64,000 nt of DNA from Paenibacillus_E sp964253085 (GTDB lineage Bacteria > Bacillota > Bacilli > Paenibacillales > NBRC-103111): positions 5,580,001 to 5,644,000 of the forward strand of contig NZ_CAXUQH020000001.1 in assembly GCF_964253085.1 (NCBI RefSeq), written 5' to 3'. Shown piece after piece: positions 1 through 7,516 of the stretch. The notes under the pieces are model-generated. The model ran no database searches, had not been told where the DNA came from, and was given only the letters and a program-made list of their open reading frames with translations. The position numbers were made by a program, and so were the translations under genes. Every line of letters begins with the position of its first letter. Position 1 is the first letter of the stretch.

Positions 1-2243
1 ACAGATTTTGCTGTATTGATCGCAGCGCTTAATGTATCTTTGGCTGCCTGCTGGTATTGACCAGGCATTGTGCCGACTACTGCTGCGTCATAGAGGGTTT
101 GTGCATTCGTAATGGCTGTTGTCAATGCTGTCTTATCTACACCCACTTCCAAACTGCTGATTGAAATACTCTTTCTACCAAGAGCCGCCTGAATTAAGAC
201 TCCATCAGAATCAGCAAGGTCTGCCTTGAATGCTTCAATCGCTCCGATCGTATTTTGAACACCACCCTTTACCTTAAAGTTCAGATTTAGAGCCAGTGTG
301 CTCGCTCCCGTTATCCCTCCGATATTGGCGACAATGAGTCTAACTTGTCCAGCAGTTGTCTTGTCCTCCCCAACGATCTCGATGTTGTTGTTTGCCCCCG
401 CCGAACTTACATATTCAAATTTATTGGTATCATAGGTCAAGGTAATATCTTCGGCATAAACAAGTTGTTCCACGTTGTTCAAACTGACAGCTAATGTAAA
501 GCTGCTCCCAGGCTTCACACTGCTGTCTGCTGTGAGTGCAACTGTAGGTATTAGGTTGCCCGTATTAACATCGGCTACAAAGGTTGTAACGCTTTGGGCA
601 GGTAGTTCGGCTGTAAATGAACTGTTCGACACATTGATGGACGCTCCTACTGCAAGATTCTTGCTACTGTCCGTTACCCATGAAGCTACTTTCGATGCTG
701 ACTCGTTCTGCAAAACAAACTTTTGACTCACTGCTGTATTACCTTTATTAACTGCGACAATAACCGCCTTATTGTCACCCTTATAAGCAGATGTATAAAT
801 CTGCGGTTCGGGATTTTTGGTAGCTTCAACCCTTACGTAGCCAGGACGAATAAATTTCGAGTAATGTGCCATCATGTATCCACGTTTGCTTATCGTGCCG
901 TCCTCTTTCATGGGACCATATTGCCTGCGGATGTACCACCATACATATGTTTGAAAATTCCCTTCTACCATGGCATTATACATATGCTCTGCAACACCCA
1001 ATGCCTCGGGCCAGCGATCTGCCGAATCGCTCTCACTATTCGGATAGTATACTTCTGTCATCCACAATTCTTTTCCCGCTCCCTTTTGTTCGAAAAGTGG
1101 GTAAGGGAAATCTTTATAATTAGTGCCATACGTGTGGGCACCGAGAATATCCATATTTGCAAGAGCCTTCGAATCGTTCAATATTGGGTCTGACATTCGT
1201 TTTACATAGGAAAATGACTCTGGTGCTATAACCCTATTATTTATGGATCCAGCATTTTCTTTCATAAACCGAAGCATTTCATCTGGGCTCCACCATGTCC
1301 AATCATGAGCATAATCAGGCTCATTTTGAACAGAAATCGCATACAGATTCACACCGTTGCTCTTCATATATGAATCGAATTCGTTCAGGTACTGCGCATA
1401 TTCATCGTACATATCGTATTTAAGCCGTTTTGATGTTGAATCCTCTACATATGGGGAAACGTTGATATTATCAATATTCGGGCCTTCAGTACCAGTAGTT
1501 ACTAGTTTTAAAGTATTGGTTCCGTTCTTCATGGATACCTGGATTGATGTTTCCCCCCAAGTTGTCCAACTGCCGGTTGCTGCAAAGGCCACATTGCTAA
1601 GCACTTTCGTCCCATTAACATATACATCCAGATTGTTTGGCCCATCCTGCAGCGCATACCGAACTCTTATATTTTTAGTCCCTGTACTGCCTATCATAAT
1701 GTTATTCCACTGAACAGCCGCATTAGATGAAGCTTGAAAGTCGACATATCCGGTACTGCTATAGCCCGAATTTGTACTATCCACTGCGGAGCTGGTCAAT
1801 GTTGTCCCCGTCTCAGCTTCATAAGTGGTGCCGCTGCCCGAGTTACTACCAAGACTGAAAGTTTCGAGCATCTCACTTGGAGGGTTCCAAGGTGAGGCAA
1901 ACACGATTGCTCCGTGTTCTATCGCTTTTTTTGCAGTTTCCAATTCTCTTTTCCAGTTGTTTTTATCTGGGTCTATAAAAATTCTCAAAACAGAAAAGCC
2001 CAACTGATTCTCTTCGTTACCAAAAGCTGTTTCTCTTTGAGTTGGTGTTAAATCTCCAATCCATGCAGGGTGGTTCATGCCTCCAAAACCGCGAATTACT
2101 TGCTTTTCTGCCGATAAATCAACGATTACGTCGTTTGGTGATGACGCCGCTGAAACCTCAGTCAAAGCAGGTACAAAGAATAACGGCATCGCAGTTACAC
2201 ATGCCAAGAGTACGCTAACTGATTTTTTAATCCGTGGGACCAT
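1..2243 (-). CDS. GH30_8 glucuronoxylanase with inserted CBM6, cohesin and FIVAR segments (3' end outside window)
   Basis: Secreted endo-xylanase of the XynC type, which cuts glucuronoxylan next to methylglucuronate-bearing xyloses. After a signal peptide (about residues 1-30) the mature protein starts the GH30 fold (VIRGFGGMNHPAW). A CBM6-like beta-sandwich (about 136-262, YEAETG start) interrupts the barrel. The GH30 then resumes with NEPDYAHDW (acid/base E308) and WMTEVYYPNS (nucleophile E397). The 89-residue spacing equals that of Bacillus XynC. The glucuronate-site segment YIRRQYGPMKEDG is intact. A cohesin-like domain (about 559-690) and the start of a FIVAR-like helical segment follow, then the window ends; a dockerin beyond it is likely by analogy with 29310-32588. 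Start: an AAGGAG lies 9 nt before the ATG at 2243, whereas the ATG at 2252 abuts it. Confidence 0.9.
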   Translation of the reverse strand, partial: MVPRIKKSVSVLLACVTAMPLFFVPALTEVSAASSPNDVIVDLSAEKQVIRGFGGMNHPAWIGDLTPTQRETAFGNEENQLGFSVLRIFIDPDKNNWKRELETAKKAIEHGAIVFASPWNPPSEMLETFSLGSNSGSGTTYEAETGTTLTSSAVDSTNSGYSSTGYVDFQASSNAAVQWNNIMIGSTGTKNIRVRYALQDGPNNLDVYVNGTKVLSNVAFAATGSWTTWGETSIQVSMKNGTNTLKLVTTGTEGPNIDNINVSPYVEDSTSKRLKYDMYDEYAQYLNEFDSYMKSNGVNLYAISVQNEPDYAHDWTWWSPDEMLRFMKENAGSINNRVIAPESFSYVKRMSDPILNDSKALANMDILGAHTYGTNYKDFPYPLFEQKGAGKELWMTEVYYPNSESDSADRWPEALGVAEHMYNAMVEGNFQTYVWWYIRRQYGPMKEDGTISKRGYMMAHYSKFIRPGYVRVEATKNPEPQIYTSAYKGDNKAVIVAVNKGNTAVSQKFVLQNESASKVASWVTDSSKNLAVGASINVSNSSFTAELPAQSVTTFVADVNTGNLIPTVALTADSSVKPGSSFTLAVSLNNVEQLVYAEDITLTYDTNKFEYVSSAGANNNIEIVGEDKTTAGQVRLIVANIGGITGASTLALNLNFKVKGGVQNTIGAIEAFKADLADSDGVLIQAALGRKSISISSLEVGVDKTALTTAITNAQTLYDAAVVGTMPGQYQQAAKDTLSAAINTAKS

Positions 2244-2261
2244 TGTTTTCATCTCCTTAAT

Positions 2262-2275
2262 TGAAATCGCTCTCA
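2262..2275 (-). promoter_or_regulatory. cre-like site upstream of the GH30_8 gene
   Basis: TGAAATCGCTCTCA matches the CcpA consensus WTGNAANCGNWWNCA at all but one position. It lies just upstream of the ribosome site, where bound CcpA would block elongation. Carbon catabolite repression is inferred. Confidence 0.5.
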
Positions 2276-2372
2276 ATAAGATTTTAATAAAATAAAGATT
2301 GTAATTACATGGATTATTTTATTTAAAACCTTTAAATTTTTGGATTCCCTTCTATTTTCTTAAAAGGAGAAT

Positions 2373-2409
2373 GAAACTCGGTTCCCCCATTGAGAGAGAA
2401 CCGAGTTTC
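2373..2409 (-). terminator. Hairpin terminator after substrate-binding protein gene
   Basis: A perfect 12-bp inverted repeat, GAAACTCGGTTC / GAACCGAGTTTC with a 13-nt loop, lies 16 nt past the stop codon of the 2425-4029 gene. The following minus-strand sequence is only moderately T-rich. Confidence 0.7.
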
Positions 2410-2424
2410 TTAGACAATATAGAA

Positions 2425-4029
2425 TTATTTCTTGTAGGATTGTTGATACGCCTGTCTTCTTTCTTTCATAACGGCTTCGCCTCCAGCATCCTTCCATTCC
2501 TTAAGTTGCTGATCATAGATACTGTCGACTTCGTTAGACTTGGCAGTAATAATTTTTGCAAGCATCTGCTTGACCTTGTCATTCAGAATCTGCGAGTACT
2601 TAATTTCCGCCTGAATCGGAATGTCCACGCGCGGGCCTGTATACCCGTCACGTGCACCCGTCTTAATACTGCTGATGGTGAAGTCTTTAAATTGCGGGTC
2701 GGTCGCATTGGCTGCCATGTTCTTTTCTGGTGTGTCCGTGCTCACGTATTTACCATTCATAATCATGGCGTAATCTTGATTATTAAAGAGAATCTGATTG
2801 GCTTCAGGCGTTGTCAAAGCAAATGGAATGCCGTCGTCCCCTGTTTTGTAAGAAACGCCCTCTTGTCCGAATTGCAGCGCGATAAGATTCTTCGGTTCCG
2901 CCATCCAGTTCAAATATTTGATAACCGAATCAACGTTTTTACTTGCTGCTGGAACCATCAGATAAACACCGCTAGGAGAATACATCGGCTTAGGGTACTT
3001 GCCGTTCGACGCTTTGAACGGATCAATCGTCGCGAGAACAGCTTCAGGATTGTTTTTCTTCAGGTTTGCATAGTATCCACTGTAAATAGGATCGTTTGTG
3101 TTCGGTGTGGCAGACCCTGCAAGACCGCCTACGACTTGCTTGTTGAATGTCTGACTGAAGTCTGCCGCAAGCGGGAAGTCTTTATCGAGTAGGCCTTCGT
3201 TGTATAGTTTGTTTAGAAACTTGAAAGCTTCCTTGTTACCAGGCAATGTCCACCCGTCTGGATCAGCGAACAAATCCTCTTCGGTAATCTTATTCCAATC
3301 CCAGAACGAGTTGGTCAGCGGTTTAATATGGAACATATCTATCAACGTAAATGGAATGACTTTTCCGCCTGTATTACCTGGATCCTTCTCCTTAAACGCT
3401 TTCAATGTTTGATACCATTCATCCGTCGTCGTCGGCAAAGGCAGATTTAATTTATCCAACCAATCTTTACGGATGATACTTGTCGTTTGCGATTGGATGA
3501 CCCGTAACGCTGGAATCGTAAATTGCTTGCCGTTAAAAACGCCGTCCTTCAGTGTTGGAGCAAGCACTTTCTTCAACTGAGGTCCGTATTTATCAATCGC
3601 TGGCCCAAGATCCGCAATTCCACCGCTTTGCACATAACTTTGAACAGTTGGCTTGTCGTACGTAAAGACGAGATCGGGCGCAGTTCCAGAAGCCATTAAT
3701 ACATTCAGCTTCTTGACTTCCTCGGAGCGAGGGATGGTGACAAACTTGATCGTAATATTGTTCGGATCTCCAAAGTTTTTCTGAACATACTGCGTCATGA
3801 AATTGTCAGTGATTGGCGGAGCGCCTGCTGGTGCATTACTTCGATCAAACAGCTCAACCGTCAAATTGATCGGTGGACCTTTCGGGGTCTCGCTCGCACC
3901 TGTTGAACTTCCCGGAGTAGCTGAGTTACTTGGGCTGTTTTGTGAGTTGCTGCAGCCTGCAAGCGCGATAGCAGACGTCGCTAAAACTGCCATTGCTACG
4001 TTAATGGTTTTGCGAAATTTTACTCGCAT
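2425..4029 (-). CDS. Extracellular solute-binding lipoprotein (LplA-type), oligosaccharide ABC importer
   Basis: Family 1 substrate-binding protein, 534 residues, lipid-anchored outside the membrane. The signal peptide ends in lipobox LAGC and is followed by a Ser/Asn/Thr-rich spacer. The length and the ITIKFVTIPRSEEVKKLNVL-type region fit the long LplA/YtcQ subclass found with LplB and YtcP permeases. It is the last gene of a three-gene unit, after permeases at 4984-5928 and 4098-4970. In xylanolytic Paenibacillus, LplA-LplB-YtcP importers take up aldouronates released by GH10/GH30 xylanases. The neighbouring xylanases make that substrate likely here, but it is inferred. A GGGAGGATT ribosome site precedes the ATG. 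Confidence 0.9.
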   Translation of the reverse strand: MRVKFRKTINVAMAVLATSAIALAGCSNSQNSPSNSATPGSSTGASETPKGPPINLTVELFDRSNAPAGAPPITDNFMTQYVQKNFGDPNNITIKFVTIPRSEEVKKLNVLMASGTAPDLVFTYDKPTVQSYVQSGGIADLGPAIDKYGPQLKKVLAPTLKDGVFNGKQFTIPALRVIQSQTTSIIRKDWLDKLNLPLPTTTDEWYQTLKAFKEKDPGNTGGKVIPFTLIDMFHIKPLTNSFWDWNKITEEDLFADPDGWTLPGNKEAFKFLNKLYNEGLLDKDFPLAADFSQTFNKQVVGGLAGSATPNTNDPIYSGYYANLKKNNPEAVLATIDPFKASNGKYPKPMYSPSGVYLMVPAASKNVDSVIKYLNWMAEPKNLIALQFGQEGVSYKTGDDGIPFALTTPEANQILFNNQDYAMIMNGKYVSTDTPEKNMAANATDPQFKDFTISSIKTGARDGYTGPRVDIPIQAEIKYSQILNDKVKQMLAKIITAKSNEVDSIYDQQLKEWKDAGGEAVMKERRQAYQQSYKK

Positions 4030-4097
4030 GCGTAATCCTCCCTTTAATCTATTAAGTGTATAGTGAATTCAACCGCTTGAAACGGTCGAGACAGCTA

Positions 4098-4970
4098 TCA
4101 GCCTTTAACTGCACCTACAAGCATGCCAGAGATAAAATAACGTTGGAGCCAAGGGTATACGAGTAAAATTGGCACAGTTGCGAACATGATGCTTGCCGCC
4201 TGCAAGCTCTCTGGCACTGGAGAAGAACCTCCAAATCCTTCCTGGGCTGTGGCATCGTTCACCTGGCTGTTAATCACGATCTCATATAGCTTTTGTTGAA
4301 TGGGATATAGGTGTGCGTCGTTAATATAGAACAGCGCATCCTGAAACATGTTCCATCGATCGACCGCAGAATACAAAGCCAATGTCGCTAGAATTGGTAA
4401 TGACAACGGTAGCACTATTCGCATCAAATAGCGGAAATGACCACATCCGTCCATCCAGGCAGAATCTTCTAGTTCAACTGGGAGCTGTGTGAACGATGTT
4501 TTCAGGATAATTAACAAGAATGCGTTGATGAGCAGAGGTAAGACCAGCGACCATACGCTATTCAACATATGAAGCTCTTTAATCAACAAGTAGTTTGGTA
4601 TAATCCCTGGATTAAAGAACATGGTTATGATGATCAGAGCGAACAGGATGTTCTTCCCCTTAAAATTCCGCCGGCTAAGTGGATATGCAGCTAGGATTGT
4701 GGCGATCAAGCTCACAATTGTGTAAATGACAACAAGCCAGATCGTAAAGAATAGCGAGCGGATCATGCTTAGATCACCAAATACGTTCTTATACGGTTCG
4801 AAATTTAAATCTATCGGCCATAATGTCACTTCGCCGGACATGATTGCCCGATTACCACTGAGCGATAACGAGAAAATATGGATCATGGGCACCACACAGA
4901 ACAAACAAAAGATGCCCAGTAGAAGCATAATAACCGTATTGCCTATTTTCTCAGCCGGATTTTGAATCAT
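4098..4970 (-). CDS. Carbohydrate ABC transporter permease (YtcP/LplC-type)
   Basis: Integral membrane permease of 290 residues with about six transmembrane segments. The cytoplasmic EAA-type loop is at LEDSAWMDGCGHFRYLMRIV, where the ATPase would dock. The conserved C-terminus ends in RYFISGMLVGAVKG, typical of MalG/YtcP-class CUT1 permeases. It begins 13 nt after the upstream permease gene and is followed, after 68 nt, by the binding protein. No ATPase gene is in this operon, so a shared MsmX-type ATPase encoded elsewhere is expected, as is usual for this family. Confidence 0.92.
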   Translation of the reverse strand: MIQNPAEKIGNTVIMLLLGIFCLFCVVPMIHIFSLSLSGNRAIMSGEVTLWPIDLNFEPYKNVFGDLSMIRSLFFTIWLVVIYTIVSLIATILAAYPLSRRNFKGKNILFALIIITMFFNPGIIPNYLLIKELHMLNSVWSLVLPLLINAFLLIILKTSFTQLPVELEDSAWMDGCGHFRYLMRIVLPLSLPILATLALYSAVDRWNMFQDALFYINDAHLYPIQQKLYEIVINSQVNDATAQEGFGGSSPVPESLQAASIMFATVPILLVYPWLQRYFISGMLVGAVKG

Positions 4971-4983
4971 ATATGTACCCCCA

Positions 4984-5928
4984 TTAAAAAATGCCCTGAT
5001 TATTGATTTTTCTCGAAATGAACTCTGCCGACAGAAGAAGAATTAATCCGACTACTGACTGGAACAAACCGACAGCAGTTGCAAGTGCAAATCTTGCGGA
5101 TTGAATCCCTACAGAATATACATAAGTGCTGATTACTTGAGCGTAATCCATCACATATGAGTTCTTCAGAACATAAGGTTGCTCGAAGCTGATATTGGCC
5201 ATATTTCCGATCTGAAGAATGAACAAGACGACAATGGTCGGTTTAATGCCTGGTAAAGTAATATGCCAGATCTTGCGCATTCGGGTTGCACCATCTACTT
5301 CTACCGCTTCATACAATTCCTTATTGATTCCTGTAAGCGCTGCTAAATAAAGAATCGTTCCCCAACCGGCATTGCGCCAAACCCCTGCCCCAACATAAGT
5401 TGCAATCCATAGCGCCGGTTTTTCCAAGAATGGGATGGGTGAAGCACCTATCGCCATCAACATATGATTAATCGAACCATTATTGGTTGATAGCAACTCG
5501 ATGGCCATCCCCCCTACGATGACCCACGAAATAAAATGGGGCAAATACATCAATGTCTGGCTAACCCTCTTGTACCATTGCACCCGAAGTTCATTTAGAA
5601 GAAGTGCTAACATAATGGGAACCGGAAAGGTAAGCAATCCGAGTACGTTCAACATCAAAGTGTTTCGAAGTGCCTTATAAAATTCGGGCATGGCGAAGAT
5701 TTCCTTAAAGACTGCTAACCCTACCCATGGACTGGCCCAAACCCCTTTAAATATGTTGTAATCTTTGAAAGCAACCATAACGCCAGCCATCGGAATATAC
5801 CTAAAAATGATGAAAAATGCTATTGGTACGACTATCATTGCGTATAGTGACCACTGTCTTTTCAAATAGGCAACGCCACCTCCTTTGACTGCAAGAATGG
5901 AGGTTGTAGTGCTAGCTTCTGTTTTCAT
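4984..5928 (-). CDS. Carbohydrate ABC transporter permease (LplB/YteP-type)
   Basis: First gene of the importer unit, 314 residues with the chosen start. It has multiple membrane helices, and the EAA loop is visible at KELYEAVEVDGATRMRKIWH, followed by ITLPGIKPTIVVL. The sequence is typical of LplB partners of YtcP permeases. Start: GAGAGGA lies 8 nt before the ATG at 5928 (MKTEAS); an ATG six codons upstream (5946) overlaps that ribosome site. Transcription probably starts in the 5930-6160 gap, which holds a cre-like site, after the terminator of the AraC gene. Confidence 0.92.
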   Translation of the reverse strand: MKTEASTTTSILAVKGGGVAYLKRQWSLYAMIVVPIAFFIIFRYIPMAGVMVAFKDYNIFKGVWASPWVGLAVFKEIFAMPEFYKALRNTLMLNVLGLLTFPVPIMLALLLNELRVQWYKRVSQTLMYLPHFISWVIVGGMAIELLSTNNGSINHMLMAIGASPIPFLEKPALWIATYVGAGVWRNAGWGTILYLAALTGINKELYEAVEVDGATRMRKIWHITLPGIKPTIVVLFILQIGNMANISFEQPYVLKNSYVMDYAQVISTYVYSVGIQSARFALATAVGLFQSVVGLILLLSAEFISRKINNQGIF

Positions 5929-6071
5929 TACATCGTTCCTCTCCATTTGGTGTACTCACCTATGTGTATTTTTCAACATAATGTTGCTCGCTTCAAATGC
6001 TTAGGAAATCAATCCAAATTTAAGCTCTCGTAGGCTACTATGATTCTTTCTTTTTATACTTAAATTGTAAA

Positions 6072-6085
6072 TTTAAGCGTTTTCA
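6072..6085. promoter_or_regulatory. cre-like site before the first ABC importer operon
   Basis: TTTAAGCGTTTTCA matches the CcpA site TGWAARCGYTWNCW at 13 of 14 positions (T for G at position 2). It lies about 145 bp upstream of the 5928 start, in the only gap where this operon's promoter can be. Catabolite control is inferred. Confidence 0.5.
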
Positions 6086-6159
6086 AAATCCATGGACAAA
6101 CTATATATCGTTTGTATAAATTATGGATAACATTTTAATTCGCTCATAACTGTGACAAC

Positions 6160-6198
6160 AAAAAAAAGAACCTCCGAATAATCGAGAATTAGAGGTTC
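6160..6198 (-). terminator. Terminator of the AraC regulator gene
   Basis: GAACCTC / GAGGTTC inverted repeat with a 17-nt loop. On the minus strand it is followed by a run of eight T residues. It lies 30 nt past the stop of the 6229-7065 gene and separates it from the ABC operon. Confidence 0.8.
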
Positions 6199-6228
6199 TC
6201 GTCATGTTAGAACAACACTATATTTTGT

Positions 6229-7065
6229 TCAGACTATTACTATCCTATTGCTCAGGGTTTCAAATTCCTGTCGATCAGACCTACTATTCTCTATCAAAAT
6301 TCTGGATGGCGGAAAACCTTTTATTTTTTTGAATAACTTGCTGAAATAATAAATATCTTCAAAGCCGCATTTATAAGCTGCTTCCTGTACGGTAAACTCA
6401 CCGCTAAGAAGAATATTCTCAGCATTATTGATTTTCATTCTGTTAATATATTCCTTAACGGATGCACCCATGTATTTCTTAAAAAGAGTTCCAAAATACG
6501 CAGTGGTCAAGCCAGCAAGGGATGCTAGCTCCTCAACTTCTATTTGATTTTGCAAGTTGCTTAAAATGTATCTAATGGATCTCTGTATTCGTTTGTCTAT
6601 GTTCACATTTTTGTCTTTAAAGTACAAAGCCTTGAAATAGTAATGAAGGATCATAAGCAACAATGCGCGTGCTTTCAATTCATGACCTTTATTTTTCTTT
6701 AACCATTCAAATGTTAATTCATTGTACAATGAATGTAATTCTTCGGGCTCACCGATATGAGATATTAATGGAAACGGCAGATTAACATCTTTGCCTTCCA
6801 TATCATAGAGTTGAATATTTAGCGCATAACTGGTCATTAGATTTGCAGAGTCAGTGGTTGCACTTCGGCGACTGCCCTTAGGGATACACAGGAGATCTCC
6901 TTGATTTACTTCATACACAATACCATTAATGCAGTAGTAAGCCCTTCCTTTGAAAATATATGTTAAATCGTAAAAATCTGTTGTCGCATCTTCAATAATC
7001 CAATTGGGTGTGGAGTGTCTATTAATGAATAATTCAATTTGAGGATTAATTTCGACATATTCCAT
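6229..7065 (-). CDS. AraC-family transcriptional regulator
   Basis: Protein of 278 residues with an N-terminal cupin-like sugar-sensing half (about 1-160, with YEVNQGDLLCIPKGS) and a C-terminal double helix-turn-helix (about 175-270). The second helix-turn-helix reads VQEAAYKCGFEDIYYFSKLF, followed by KKIKGFPPSR. It sits directly upstream of an oligosaccharide importer and near xylanases, so it probably controls one of them in response to a xylan-derived sugar. A truncated paralogue with about two-thirds identity by eye lies at 33354-33870 beside the GH10 gene. An AAAGGA site precedes the ATG. Confidence 0.9.
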   Translation of the reverse strand: MEYVEINPQIELFINRHSTPNWIIEDATTDFYDLTYIFKGRAYYCINGIVYEVNQGDLLCIPKGSRRSATTDSANLMTSYALNIQLYDMEGKDVNLPFPLISHIGEPEELHSLYNELTFEWLKKNKGHELKARALLLMILHYYFKALYFKDKNVNIDKRIQRSIRYILSNLQNQIEVEELASLAGLTTAYFGTLFKKYMGASVKEYINRMKINNAENILLSGEFTVQEAAYKCGFEDIYYFSKLFKKIKGFPPSRILIENSRSDRQEFETLSNRIVIV

Positions 7066-7078
7066 AGAAATTATCCTT

Positions 7079-7414
7079 TCATCGTTGATGGCTGCTTGTA
7101 ACCCAGCCTTGGATCCGACTGTATATAACCGTACTGGATGAAGGAAGTGACTTAAACTGTAACTGAAGTAGGTCGCCGCTTCCGCTCACCGTATTCTCCT
7201 GACCTTGAGAATAGGCTAGAATACGCACTTTGCCTGGCGCGACTTCATGTCTATCAACAACGGCAAAGCCTGTCTTTAATGACTGGACGCTTGCCAAACC
7301 ATAGTTCACGTTAAAGGACTGGCCTGGAGTAACACTGCCAGTACCTGTTAATGTCGCCAAAACCGAATCTGAGTACCGTTTTGCGGGGTGATCGTTTTTA
7401 AACGGTATCTTCAT
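7079..7414 (-). pseudogene. Decayed cohesin-domain fragment
   Basis: The reading frame of 111 codons is related to the cohesin of the 9332-14455 enzyme: both share PGQSFNVNYGL, QSLKTG, VAPG and LQLQFK-LPSSSTV. About 25 residues between PGQSFNVNYGL and QSLKTG are missing, including the strand VYAQDITVNY that is core to the fold. The frame ends in unrelated residues. No signal peptide begins at its ATG, though hydrophobic codons precede it. It ends 13 nt before the AraC start. It is most likely debris from an older copy of a cohesin-bearing gene. Confidence 0.7.
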
Positions 7415-7470
7415 TTCGACATTATAATTGGTTCCATCTACAACAGCCGCAGATACTAGGATTAAGATAG

Positions 7471-7502
7471 AAATAAAGAGCCAAGGCTCTCGCCATGGCT
7501 CT
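7471..7502 (-). terminator. Terminator after the SLH-cohesin anchor gene
   Basis: AGAGCC / GGCTCT inverted repeat beginning 15 nt past the stop codon; on the minus strand it is followed by TTATTTCT. The loop contains a partial tandem copy (GAGAGCCNTGGC twice), so alternative pairings exist. Confidence 0.55.
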
Positions 7503-7516
7503 CGAGAGTTACAACT

